The notes below the pieces were generated by a model, which saw only the letters and a program-made list of their open reading frames with translations, searched no databases and was not told the origin of the DNA. A stretch of DNA of 29,306 bases from Trichomonas tenax (lineage: Eukaryota > Parabasalia > Trichomonadida > Trichomonadidae). Both the position numbers and the translations under genes were made by a program. Below, in pieces: positions 1 through 10,600 of the stretch (position 1 is its first letter; each line of letters begins with the position of its first letter). The stretch lies in assembly GCA_023091735.1 (NCBI GenBank), contig JALKBU010000648.1:1-29306 (forward strand), written 5' to 3'.

Positions 1-287
1 ATGCAAAACACAAAAACAAATCAAAAATTTTAAAATTCAAAATTCAAAATTCAAATTTTTAAATTCTATTTTTGCCATTTTCAATTTTTAAATTTTATTT
101 TTAGCCACAATTGCTCAAACAAGCCTTTAAAAACACAAATTTCTTAAAATTGAAGCCCCAAAAACACAAAAACACAGGCGAAACAGTGCACGGCGGCCAA
201 CTTTAGTTGGCCAGAGTGCACAATGTGTGTGTGTTCATTTCTTTTCGCTTTCTTTTTTTAGTTAGTTAGTTAGTCATAAATTATTTT
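1..287. other. AT-rich flank with short A/T repeats and a GC hairpin
   Basis: No coding region is seen. The first 120 bases are almost pure A/T with three tandem AAAATTC heptamers near 32-56. At 195-212 there is a perfect hairpin, GGCCAAC / TTTA loop / GTTGGCC, bracketed by GTGCAC on both sides (186-191 and 216-221). A TG dinucleotide run follows at about 224-235. It reads as dispersed-repeat or subterminal transposon DNA, not a gene. Confidence 0.5.
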
Positions 288-292
288 TAAAT
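243..292 (+). repeat. Direct repeat copy 1 (CGCTTTC...GTTAGTTAGTTAGTCATAAATT)
   Basis: This stretch carries CGCTTTC, a T-rich run, tandem AGTT units and then CATAAATTATTTTTAA. It recurs nearly identically at 414-472 in the same orientation. A third, inverted copy lies in the right arm near 29095-29135. The AGTT tandem looks like a slippage-prone tetranucleotide inside a dispersed repeat. Confidence 0.75.
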
Positions 293-361
293 CCAAATAA
301 ATTTCTCTCATAACCACTAAAATTAATTTTCAAAATTTCCTTACCCCAAATTCCTTGCCTT

Positions 362-413
362 TTAGGGCGTGGGCGAACGGGCTTTCAGCCCTGAGGCACG
401 AAGTGCCGAAGCC
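362..413. repeat. GC-rich double-hairpin insertion in the left arm
   Basis: About 52 bases absent from the right arm form two small hairpins: GGGCT/TTC/AGCCC at about 380-392 and GGCAC/GAA/GTGCC at about 392-404. The block is strongly GC-rich against an AT-rich background. It looks like a small mobile module or recombination scar dropped into the repeat. Confidence 0.55.
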
Positions 414-472
414 CTTCGCTTTCTTTTCTTAGTTAATTAGTTAGTTAGTTAGTCATAAATTATTTTTTAAAA
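414..472 (+). repeat. Direct repeat copy 2
   Basis: This is a second copy of the unit at 243-292, with one extra AGTTA unit in the tetranucleotide tract. Only this copy has a counterpart in the right-hand arm; copy 1 has none there. That suggests a local duplication on the left side. Confidence 0.75.
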
Positions 473-605
473 CTGAATAAATTTTATATAGTCATGAATT
501 ACAAAATAAATTTTAACGTTAGTTTTGTAAGAAATTCAAAAATTTATTTTCTATATGGGGGGAACCTAACTTGTAAAACTAATTCTGTCGTAAATATATT
601 TAAAA

Positions 606-652
606 AGATGTTCGCAGAAGCCACGGCGAAGACGTGGCTTCTGCGAACATCT
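606..652. repeat. Perfect 20-bp-stem hairpin, 7-nt loop
   Basis: The arm 606-625 (AGATGTTCGCAGAAGCCACG) is exactly complementary to 633-652, with loop GCGAAGA. It sits at the inner end of the left repeat arm. The right arm has a related but imperfect hairpin at 28911-28957. At the pair 621/637 both copies keep pairing with different bases (C-G here, T-A there). Confidence 0.85.
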
Positions 653-762
653 AATTACTAACTGTGTATATGATGATATTTTGCTTTTCTTTTCAATTTC
701 TGCTAATTGTATTTTTATTTTGTTATTTTCGCAAATTTCAAAATATTTGAAATTTTTTCTAC

Positions 763-947
763 CAGAGCTGAATCATGACAATAGATATTATGTCTAACAG
801 GAGGCGTATATTGTATACTTTCAATACTGTTCATGATCTGTATCGGCTCCAGGTGGCTGGCCATGGTCAAACTGAAATAATCGTTATTGTCCGATGCTCT
901 ACCAGCCTAAAGGGAACTTGCATCTTGTCGGACATCTGGGTATTTTT
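763..947 (+). ncRNA. Candidate structured RNA in a GC-rich island
   Basis: Bases 761-940 are about 44% G+C, while the flanks are nearly pure A/T, and no recognisable protein family is encoded on either strand. Visible pairing includes GTCCGA (889-894) with TCGGAC (928-933), continued by TGC (895-897) with GCA (920-922) after a 5-nt bulge. CCAG/GTGG/CTGG lies near 850-860. TGGTCAAACTG at 864-874 fits the Pol III box A pattern TRGYNNANNNG, and a TTTTT run at 943-947 could terminate Pol III. I found no match from memory to tRNA, 5S, U1-U6, SRP, RNase P/MRP or box C/D RNAs. The two weak overlapping ORFs (775-1035 +, 867-1166 -) show no family. The strand is a guess from the T-run. Confidence 0.25.
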
Positions 948-1087
948 CAAAATTAATAAAGTAATGAATTTTAGTAATTTTGTTTGTGGACCATTATTTC
1001 TAGAATGTGTACTTTTAATATTTAGAAAGATATGAGAACTTGATATAAAAAAGGGGGTTAAAAAATATATAGGGATATGATTTTTAG

Positions 1088-1100
1088 TTACATGACAAAA
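1088..1100 (+). promoter_or_regulatory. TTACATGACAAAA motif upstream of 1130
   Basis: This 13-mer lies 30 nt before the ATG of the rhodanese-like gene. The same TTACATG[A/T]CAAAA word recurs at 14786, 16437 and 16554, always on the + strand and upstream of + genes. Function is unknown. Confidence 0.3.
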
Positions 1101-1129
1101 ATATAGTTTACAGAGCAGAAATAGTAAAA

Positions 1130-1516
1130 ATGAGGCCAATGGTTCGTCGCCGCTTCGAAAACCCACAAATGCAAAAGATCAAGAAATTATTCATATATGC
1201 TCTTGGTTTTTTGACGGGCGCAGTCGTTGTTTTCATAATTTTCACTGATAGAAAAACTGGAATTCAAGAGCTTAACACTGTTTCCGATCTTGTCCTGATA
1301 GATGTCTGCACAGAGAGGGAATGGGCATCAGGACACCACAAAGATGCGATAAGAGTCGATTATGATGTAATTGTTAATATTCCTGAAACAATTTTAACAG
1401 GTAAATCTCGACAAGTCCACGTATATGCAAGAAATAAGCTGATTTTAGATCAAGTCATTTCTAAATTAATCGAAAAAGGATATACAGTCAAATCACTTGG
1501 AATATATACTCCATAA
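1130..1516 (+). CDS. Membrane-anchored, catalytically inactive rhodanese-like protein
   Basis: The 128-aa protein has a basic N-terminus, one strong hydrophobic segment at about residues 20-39 (LFIYALGFLTGAVVVFIIFT), then a short rhodanese-like fold. The segment LIDVCTEREWASGHHKDAIRV (about 56-76) matches the family's hallmark 'DVR-x-x-x-E-[YF]-x-x-GHI-x-x-A' region. Where active rhodaneses carry the sulfur-accepting cysteine after the central strand (V-x-Y-C), this protein has VHVYARN, so alanine 100 replaces it and sulfurtransferase activity is unlikely. By analogy it may be a binding module on a membrane. The start at 1130 gives the longest reading; M4 (1139) or M14 (1169) would also keep the membrane segment. 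It converges on the dynein gene, with 98 nt between the two stops. No clear initiator is seen. Confidence 0.7.
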   Translation: MRPMVRRRFENPQMQKIKKLFIYALGFLTGAVVVFIIFTDRKTGIQELNTVSDLVLIDVCTEREWASGHHKDAIRVDYDVIVNIPETILTGKSRQVHVYARNKLILDQVISKLIEKGYTVKSLGIYTP

Positions 1517-1614
1517 TCATTCCACTATATCTACAACCATATAAACTCTCTTTTGATCATGTTATAACCAAAATTAAAACAAATATTATTTTTACAATAA
1601 CAAATAAAAAAAAA

Positions 1615-4600
1615 TTATACTGCGAGAGTGATAAATACAGCAACAGAGCGCTGAATCCAGTGATCTGGAAGAATATCATTGGATGGGATATAAAGGCTCA
1701 TGATGTAGTTAGGAAGACCGAGTGCACCACTTCCTCTGTTCTGTGTTCTGTACATTGGACACTCGTAGATGGACTTCGGATCTACGCCGCTGGTGTTCTT
1801 TGTTGGGCAGAGGTGAATAAGTGGTAAAATAGAGATGAGCTCCTTCTGCTTGCACTCCACTAATGACTTCGATGAAATGTCCCACTTTGCGCCTTCGATA
1901 TAAAGTCCTTCGACGTAAATACCGTCTTCTGGTTCTTCGGCGATCTTGCTGCTGTTTGTGTCGTTCATGATGCGCGTTGTCCATGACAATGTGTCGAATG
2001 GAACGCTGTGCTTTCTCGCGTAGACCTGCAAAACAGCAGTGAGGAACTCCTCTGGATGGAAGAATGCGCCAAGAATGAAAACTGTTGGGCGGCCGTATTG
2101 TACCCAATGGCTCAAGAACTCGACTCTCTTCTTGAGGTCTTCCATGTAATGCCTCAATGACAAAATAGATGGGAATGAGTAATCAAGCCACTGCTCTGGA
2201 ACCTTGTTTGCAAGGATACGGCGATTGAGTAGTTCCATGGAATCGTTCATGACAATTAAACCGTTCAAGCCATCCTGCAGTGTGGAGAGAGACTTACGGA
2301 TTTCAGCCATAAGTCTGTTATAGAGCAATATTTCGTGGTGAAGGACTGTGTTGATTGTATCCGTGAGGTCGAACTTCCTTGTGAAGTTGTGGACATTGAA
2401 GTCATGTGGAACCTGAGAAATCAAGTTCTCAACCATCTTGATAGCGAACTGCTCTTCTGAGATCTCGCCGCCTTGAGCAATGAGCGTTGGCTGGATCTCA
2501 ATGAGCGAGTTGAAGATGCCAAGAGCGTCGTTTCTCGCTGTGATTGTTGAAGCGTTCTTTGAAAGGCCGACATCTTCACCTTCTGTTGTGATTGGCCAGC
2601 TGTTGATGAGTGCATCGAACTTGTCGAGAGTCTGCGTGTACTCTGGGTGTGGATAGCGCTGACCGAATGTGAAGTCTGGTCTGTTCATCTCCTCCGAGAA
2701 GAATCTCTGGAGAAGTGACAAAAGTGTTCTTCTGTCCCATCTATCTGTGACTCTTCCACCGTAGTTGAGTTCACCGATGACGTAAGAGAGTGCTTCGAAT
2801 GGAACATCGCCGCCGTTGCTCTCTCCAAGGAACATCTTGAGGTGGCGGAGTGAGATGGCAAAGTCTGATGGGTTGAATTCGTATGGAATGTTCCAACCGA
2901 TGCTTCCGAACTGCAATCTCTCAAGAACGACAGCGTGGAAGAATGCAAGGTGGAACGTGAGCTGTCTCTCTGATGGAGTTGTGTTCTCGTTGAAGTCATC
3001 TGCGTTGAAACCGCTGTAGATTCTAATCATGTTTTCTCTGATTCCCTTTGGAATTTCGTAAATCAACTTCGCGCTTTGGTAAAGGACACCGATCGGGAAA
3101 TCAGGTGATGACATTGTGACAAGGCAGAGCCTGAATCTGTCGTGGACCTTCGCTGGATCAAAGTTGTCGATGATGTGCTCCAAACGAGGCATCCAAGAAA
3201 GTGAAAGATGGCAGTTCTGAAGGAGAACCCAGAAGCCTCTCTCTGAAGCATCCTGAATGAGTTCTTCTGCGCCTGCACCTCTACCACGACCGAGGGAGTA
3301 TGACTTCAAGTATCTCTCGAGTTCCATCGATTGAGCGACACCAATGATTTCATCCTGTGGATCGATACCTGGTGTGATAATGAAGATGAGCGGTGAAAGC
3401 GGAGATGACTCCTTGAATACCTTCGAGAGGTTAAGCGGTGGAGGTGTGACGAAGTTCTGGCCGAGTGTTGAGCTGACGAAAATTCTCAGTCCTTCTCTTA
3501 CTCTGTGGAGATGGAAAACTCTCAAGATCAATAGTTTCTCGAATGGCGTCAACTCTTGATCGTAAGGAATCTCCATCGTTTCTGGAGTGTTGGAGCTGTA
3601 GTAACTTTCCCATGTGTTCAAGTTGCGCTTGACATGCTCTGGGAAGTCCTTGAACTTGTCAGATAATGTCGGAAGAGCGTTGACAAAGCTCCAAACATCC
3701 TGTGGAAGCCAATCAGCAGGAGAAACTTCATCACGAGGAACAGGCTGTAGAAGGAATCCCAACTCGTTTGTTGATATCTTCTTCTCTGAGAGTAAGATTC
3801 TCGTTGCCATCAATGTTGAGAACAACAACTTGTGACGAGCAAACAATGAGAATGTGACATTCTGATAGAACTTTGTTGCAACAGCATTGTTGAAAGCATC
3901 AATGCGGCGTTCAACATCTTGTGGGTGTTCCGCTGAATGAACGGCATTCTTGAAGATATTGACAAACCACTTGAGAGAGAATTGATACATTGGGTCAACG
4001 ACGGAGAAGTCTGAAGCGCAGAAGTAAAGCAAAGCAGCACGTTGAGAAACAGGAGAGAATGTGTTTCTGAACTCTGCAATCTGCTTCTCTGTGGACTCTG
4101 CAGCAGCCATTTGCGCAGCAATATCTCTGGATGTTTTTTGGACGTTCTGGAGTGTCTTGATAGCTGCATCATCAGACAAAATGTCGGTGCCTGCGTTGGA
4201 AACGATCTGAAGAATTTCTTCTTCGACTTCTTTGAGTCTTCTTGTGTTTTCTGCTTGCTCTTCCATGAGCTGAAGGCGCTTTCCATCGAGATCTTCACGT
4301 TCGACTTCGATTAGATTGTTCATCAAAAGATCTGAAAGTCCTTCGAGTGTTGTTGTAAAGTTGATCAATGTAACTTGAGAGCAAACTTCCGGTGAATAGT
4401 GCGGGTTCGGATACTTTGTGGAAATGAAGAGTCTGAAGTTATCATTGTAAGCAACAGATTCACCACCGATAGTGATTCTCTTCTGGCCATCAATCATCAC
4501 TTGTTCACGGCTCAAGATTGGCTCGATCAATGGATCCATCTTGAGGCCGACATTTTCGATTAAAACAGGAGCACCAACAGTGATGCAAACCTTGAGTTGC

Positions 4601-7600
4601 TGCAAGAAGTTTGCTTGGTCGAATCTGAGAACTTTGAGCTGATCTCCCATAATTGCTCTGAGCCACTTTGTTCCGGAAAGCTGTGGATCGATCAAAAGTG
4701 GATAAGAAACTTTATGTGAATGGATGACGAGAGCGTTTTCAATTGAGTGTGTATCGTTCGGGAGGCCTTTGACAACCCAATCTCTGATAACTGATTCAGT
4801 TCCTAGAGAATTTGTGATAGTGAAGTTCTTTGTGTAGATGATATTCTCGACAGTCAAAACATTCTTCCACTTCTCGAGGAGCTTCGTTCTGTAGAGTGGA
4901 GAAAATGCGCCAAGATGAGTGAGAGAACCAGCGATGAGAAGTGAATCTCCCATCATGAATCCTGCATGTGATTGAAGGTTCCCTGCTGTTTCACCCCAAC
5001 GCTTTGTTTCACCACTGAGGCCGCTCATGATCTTCTTGGCACGATCTAATCTAAGCTGTGTATCTGCGACTGTGTCGGCAAGTTTCTTCGCATCTGCCTT
5101 CTTGAGTTCGACGCTGTTAACGAGATCAGCGAGTTTATCTTCGACTTCCTTCAGTTTAGCTCTTGAAGCAGCGAGAGCAGCCATGCTTGCGTCAAGCTTC
5201 TGTTGTGCCTCTTCAGCTGCCTTCTTAAGTGGCAAAATGTCCTGCCAAACGAACCAATACTGATAGCTCGCGCAGACCCATCTGTAGAGGTTACCGACAG
5301 CAGCATATCCACTCTGAGCAGCAGCGAGTTTCTCGTCACGCTCCTTCTGGCTCCTTGGAACGTATTTAGCGAGCTTGGAGATGGTATCTTTCGTCATCGT
5401 GTCTGGTTGGAAGCCTTTGACCTTCTTGACGAAGTTGGAGTCAGCAAGGAGTGAAAGAGTCTCTGGCCAGTAGTCATCAATCTTCGAGCCTGGTGTTGGG
5501 CCTTCAACCTTCCTCGGTCTTCGACCGAATATGATACAAATGGCTTCGAATGTTTCTCTGAGAGCCGGGCTGATTGACTTTAGTGTTTTAATGTTGGAAA
5601 GCGAGTTGTTATCGATCTTATCGACAGCTTCGATAGCGCTATCAAGAAGTGGCTGAGCTTTCTCAACTTCTGCTTGAGCAATATCGTTAGTTCTTGTTGC
5701 TTCTGCAGCCTCTTGTTCAGCAAGATCTGATTGCTTCTTGACGTCCTCTCTGATCTTTTCGACATCCTTCTGCTTCGCTCCGAGATCCTTAAGCATCTCT
5801 TCGACTTCCGCCTGCTTCTTCTCGAGAATTGGAATATCTCTGTCGAGTTGCTGCGAGAGTCCTTGGATCTGGTTGCGTGTTGTTTCGATCTTGTCGACAC
5901 CATTCGTGTACTTAGTGATGAGCTCATTGTTCTTCTCTGTCTGACTAACGAGGAATGTGTTGAATGTGTTAATGAGTTCGAAGTATCTTGAAGGAGTGAC
6001 TGCTGTGAATCTCTTTGTCTCCGAAAGGAACTCCTGTGCCGCTTCTTCGACGCTCTTGTGAATCCTAACGCAAACGTTGACAACGCTCTGGATATAACTT
6101 GAGCCAGCAAGAGATCCGTGAGAAAGCGATGCTCTACCGACACTCTCGAGAGCTTCATTGGACCATGGCATGTACCAGTCGATTGTAACTTCTGTTCTGA
6201 GAGATGGATACGCGAGCATAGACTCTCTGAAGCATTGACCGTATGGCGAGAAAACAAGGATGATGTGGAGATGCTTCTTCACACGATCGATGAATAGCTT
6301 CCATGGATCTTCTTCTGTCAACATCTCCTTCACAATAAGGTCAGCTTTGATCTTTTCGATTTCTTCACGCTCAAACAAGTTCTGGATAATACCGTCGATG
6401 AGCAAGTTGGAGATATCCTCAAGCTGGAAGCTGCCAACGATCTGGACATCAGAAATGATGAATCCTGTTGGCGTATCGTTAATACCCATGTTCATCATGA
6501 GCTTCTTAATGTCTTCTCTCCATTCAGTGAAGTTATAGGATCTCGTGATGGCGATTTCGAAGATTTCCATGCCCTGCATGTGAAGAGCGAGATGTGCCAA
6601 GCTCTTTCTACCAGAAGACTTAACACCGACAAGCATTGCGTGGCCACGTGGCATTCCGAGGATTCTCGTGAGGCTGGAAATGTGATCAACTGCTTCAGAG
6701 AAGAGAACGATATCAAGTTGCTTTGATGATTCTCTGTTGTGCTCATCAAGAACATCTTTGCATACGCCAAGAAGTTCTTCTGGCTTGAGTCTGCTTTCTC
6801 TGTAAACGCCGGACTTGTCGGAGAAGTTGTTGAAGTAAGCAACCTTTGCTAGGCAAAGTGATTCAATTGTGTGGTGGAAGTGCTTCGATGTTGTCTCAGA
6901 GAGCGCCTGAAGGAACCAGAATCTATCCTTCTGTGTGTTGAATCTATCGAGGAATTCTCTGCACATTTCGTGGTGCCACGATCTGATGAAGATGTTGTCT
7001 GTGTTGCAATCGTTAACTGGAACCATGAACATACCTTTGATGACTCTGATGATGTTCCTCAATGAGAAAATGTAGTGAAGCTTTGATGGAATCGGAAGCA
7101 AGTTCTTTGTGCAGCTCTCATAGATGTCAAGGCAAGCAGCAGCTGTTGGTCTAGCGAGTTCTTGGATACTTGCAACATACTTAACGAGTTTCTGAGTGAC
7201 AAGAGTGTTGATGATTGTTGCCATTGACGCACGTTTGTACTTAGGCACGTGCATGAAGTAGAAGTGTCTCAAGAGTCTGTGTGGGATGGAGAACAAACCG
7301 CCACCCTCTGGACCCATTGCGGAGACAAGTGTTGTATCTGCAACGCGCTGGAACTCAATATTTGATGTGTTGTACCAACCACCAGAATCAAGCATCTGTC
7401 TGATCAACTCCAGAGGCGGCTGTGCGCCGTAGATCTCTGGCTTGACGGAGTTAATGTTGTCGAGGAAGATGACGAGATGCATGTTTGTGAGAGGTCCGAA
7501 TACGCCGTGATGCTTGTGCATGAATGATCTGAGTGTCTTCAGGACGTTCTGCGTTGTGGAGCAGTTTGCGAGAGGAAGATTTCTGCAATCGTAACTCTTG

Positions 7601-10600
7601 CCCAAGATATTGTGCATCAATGTGTTGATAACAAGAGACTTTGATGTCTCTGGACCATGAAGCAATGTATGGAATCCATGCTGGACCAAAAGTCTGCTGA
7701 TGAATGTCATCGCTGCGGATTCGTTCGTTGGAACGAGTTGTTGCTCGATTGGCTTGTTTGCTGTGATGCTGATGCCTGTCTGGCCGTCGCACCAAGGCAT
7801 CCATTGGTTGTGTGCGAAATCGACATAGCAGTCGTAGCAGGTGTTCTTCTGTGGGAACTGTGTTGGAGAGAATTCGTCTGCCTTTCCACGGATGAATTTA
7901 TCGAAGATTGATCTGGAGTTGTCATTAATGACAGCGCCGAAAGACCAAACGAGTGCGAAGAGAACAACTCTGTGGAAGTGTGTCTGGAGTTCGTCTGATG
8001 TCTCGAAGTATCCGAATGTGTCAGCGCCATTGTTAGCAAATGGTGAGAAGTAGCTCTTGTGATCTAATGGATCGACCTTGATGAGTTCATCATCGTCAGC
8101 TGAGCGCTGTTCAACAGGTTCTCTGATGACATCGAGGAAACATGTGAGGATTCTCAAGAAGTTCTCAACAACAAACATTGGGTTAGAACCAATTGCGATT
8201 TGTGCATCAACTTCGATAAACTGAATCATTGGTGGAATGTACTTCTCGAAGAGTCCGTTGAGGAATGTGCCAAGATCCTGAAGCTTCTCTGGGAGCTGCT
8301 GGATCCAGGATTGTGTGATTGCTGTCCATTCAAGTTGAGATTGGTCGAAGAAGATCATACCGCAACGTGAAACTGTAGCTGGGGAAGCTTGTGAAAGATC
8401 GTCGACTTCGAACATCATCTTGACGTGCGCACCGAGTGAAATACGCTCGTTGTTTGACAAACAAAGAACTTTGTTATCATCGAGAAGTGAGTTCATTGTT
8501 TCGATCCAAAGAGAGTCGACTGGACCATCAACGACAATCCACTTCCACTCTGTTGGCTCGGACATTGATTCCGTTCTGATGAAGTTGGAGAGAACACCAT
8601 CTGACCATCCAGTTGTAACTGGATCGAAAAGACCATAAAGCTCCGGGATGGAAATTGACTTCGGGTTAAGCAAATCTACGTGGACCTTCTTACAGTCCTT
8701 GTTTTCTTTTGCGATCATGTCCATGGCTGCCTTGAGTGCCGTTCTGCATGTTGTCTTGCCGGACATCGCACCACCGACAAGCATGAGACCGTGTCTAACA
8801 ACTGTTGTCTCGTAGATTTCGTTGCACTTCGTGAGGAATGATGGGAGTGGAACCATGTTCATGTTCTGGAATCCCTTTATGAGAGCATCCTTGAGTGTCA
8901 TTGGGATCTCCTTCTTAGCATCGACATCTGGGAAGACATCGTGGATGATACCTTCGAATAGAGGAACATCGACCTTAACAAGTCTTGGAACTGTGCAATC
9001 TCTGATGGAGTTGACGAGCAAAAGAGCTTCGTAAGCTTCGAGATTTGCACGCTTGGACTTGCCTGCTGTTGTGAGAATGGCTTTCATGGCTCTGAGACCC
9101 CAATCGTAGTGGTGAGCGTTTGAAAGTTGCTTTCTGCAGATATCGAACAATGCAACAAGTTTGACGGATAATGCAGAAGCTGAAGCGAAACCGCCAGAGA
9201 ACAAAAGGATTTCAGAAATGAATACGAAGTCAGGAACCATCATAGCGCATGGTCTGAAGAGTGCCTTTAGGTTATCTGGAAGTTCTGTTCTGCCAGCGTA
9301 ACCTGGGTTCATTGTGATGCAAATGGCAGCGTTGACATTCAACTTTAATGTTCTCGCGTCGAGTTGGAATGTTTCTACATTTGAGCTGATTGCGTTCTGG
9401 ATTGTTCTGACTTGTTGAGCGATAACTGAAAGAACTTCGATGTTGATACGGTTGAATTCATCGAAGCAAGACCATGAACCACTGCTAGCGAGACCAGCAA
9501 AGAACTGAGACATCTGTTCTGGAGTAACTTCTTCTGAGCAGTTGTAGACGACGCAAGCTCTTCCCAAAGCTTTAGCGCAGTCTCTGACTGTTTCTGTCTT
9601 ACCTGTACCTGCTGGACCTGATGGAGCACCGCTCATGTTCTGCTTGAAGGCAGCGAGAAGCGTCTGGTAACATCTATCTGTAAGCGGTGTGATGACAAGT
9701 CTTGCTGAGTTACCTGCGTATTCGTAGGAGTACTCGTAAGTGTTGTTGATGGACTTAACGATGACTGTGTTGTCTTCGAAGTAGTATCTCAACTGCTGGA
9801 TCCACTTGAAGCTCTCAACATCAACGACTTCTTGCTTGATGAGGTCTGTGATGATATCTCTGTTGTGAACTTCCAAAATGAGAAGGCACGAAATAACTTG
9901 ACGCGTGCTGAGTGAGAGTGGCTGTCTGATAATGGCTGTGAGGGCTTCAAGTCCTTCGATGAACTTCGTTTGAAGAACTTTGAGACCTCTAAGCTTTTGC
10001 TGTGACAAAACATCTGTGGCTTGTTGTGTCCACATGATCTGGTTTGCAATAAGGATGACTTGGGCTGGGAATTCGTTGATCCAGACCTCGCGCTTCTTCT
10101 TCTTTGCTGCTGGAAGAGCATTGGTGATACTCTCCTTGAGTGTGTTACGCATTTCATCCTCAAATGCATTGAGCCAGTCTTCGACTTCTGGTGTATCACC
10201 GTCGATATGATTGACAAGCTTCACTGACTCCAATCCATCGTCGTTCATTGCTGTGATCATCATATCTTCATCGACAGTGATCGTATTGACATACTCGAAG
10301 AGCTTGTTCATGGACTTCTGGATCTGATCGAAGTCCTTTGTATGTGAAAGAATGGAGATAAGTTCATCGTTCGAAAGGAAGAAGAATCTTGGGAATCCGA
10401 GTCTCTTTGCTTCGAGATATTGGTTCAATCCTTGTGTGATAGAGTCGAGAAGCTTGTTGTTCTCCTGGAAGTCCTCGAGAAGATGATCTCTGTGCATGAC
10501 TGTCTGGAACTCTGGGTGAGTATGAGTCTGTGTCATGATTGACGTCCAGCTCTTGTCAATAGTGTTCCAATCACGAGCTTCTCTGTGAAGCTTCTGCTGG

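Larger units (their letters stand above)
288..663 (+). repeat. Left arm of a long inverted repeat (dispersed mobile-element repeat)
   Basis: Read left to right, this segment matches the reverse complement of 28900-29207 with many small differences. The shared landmarks, in order, are TAAATCCAAATAAATTTCTCTCAT, CGCTTTCTTTTCTTAGTTAG, CATAAATT, AACTGAATA, TTAACGTTA, AAGAAATTCAAAAATTTATT, CTAACTTGTAAAACTAA, CTGTCGTAAATATATTTAAA, a hairpin, and AATTACTAACT. Similarity stops at about 663, just inside the hairpin. The left arm is longer because it carries a GC-rich insertion at 362-413. Inverted terminal repeats of a few hundred bp fit Maverick/Polinton-type elements of trichomonads, but no integrase or polymerase is present to prove it. 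Confidence 0.75.

Noticed and set aside
775..1166. ORFs 775-1035 (+) and 867-1166 (-) as genes
   Set aside because: They overlap on opposite strands, show no family features, and the GC-rich part looks more like structured RNA or relic DNA.
5580..6257. 225-codon ORF overlapping the dynein gene on the same strand
   Set aside because: Its Ser/Arg-rich composition is the frame shadow of the dynein coiled-coil stalk; the dynein frame has clear conserved motifs.
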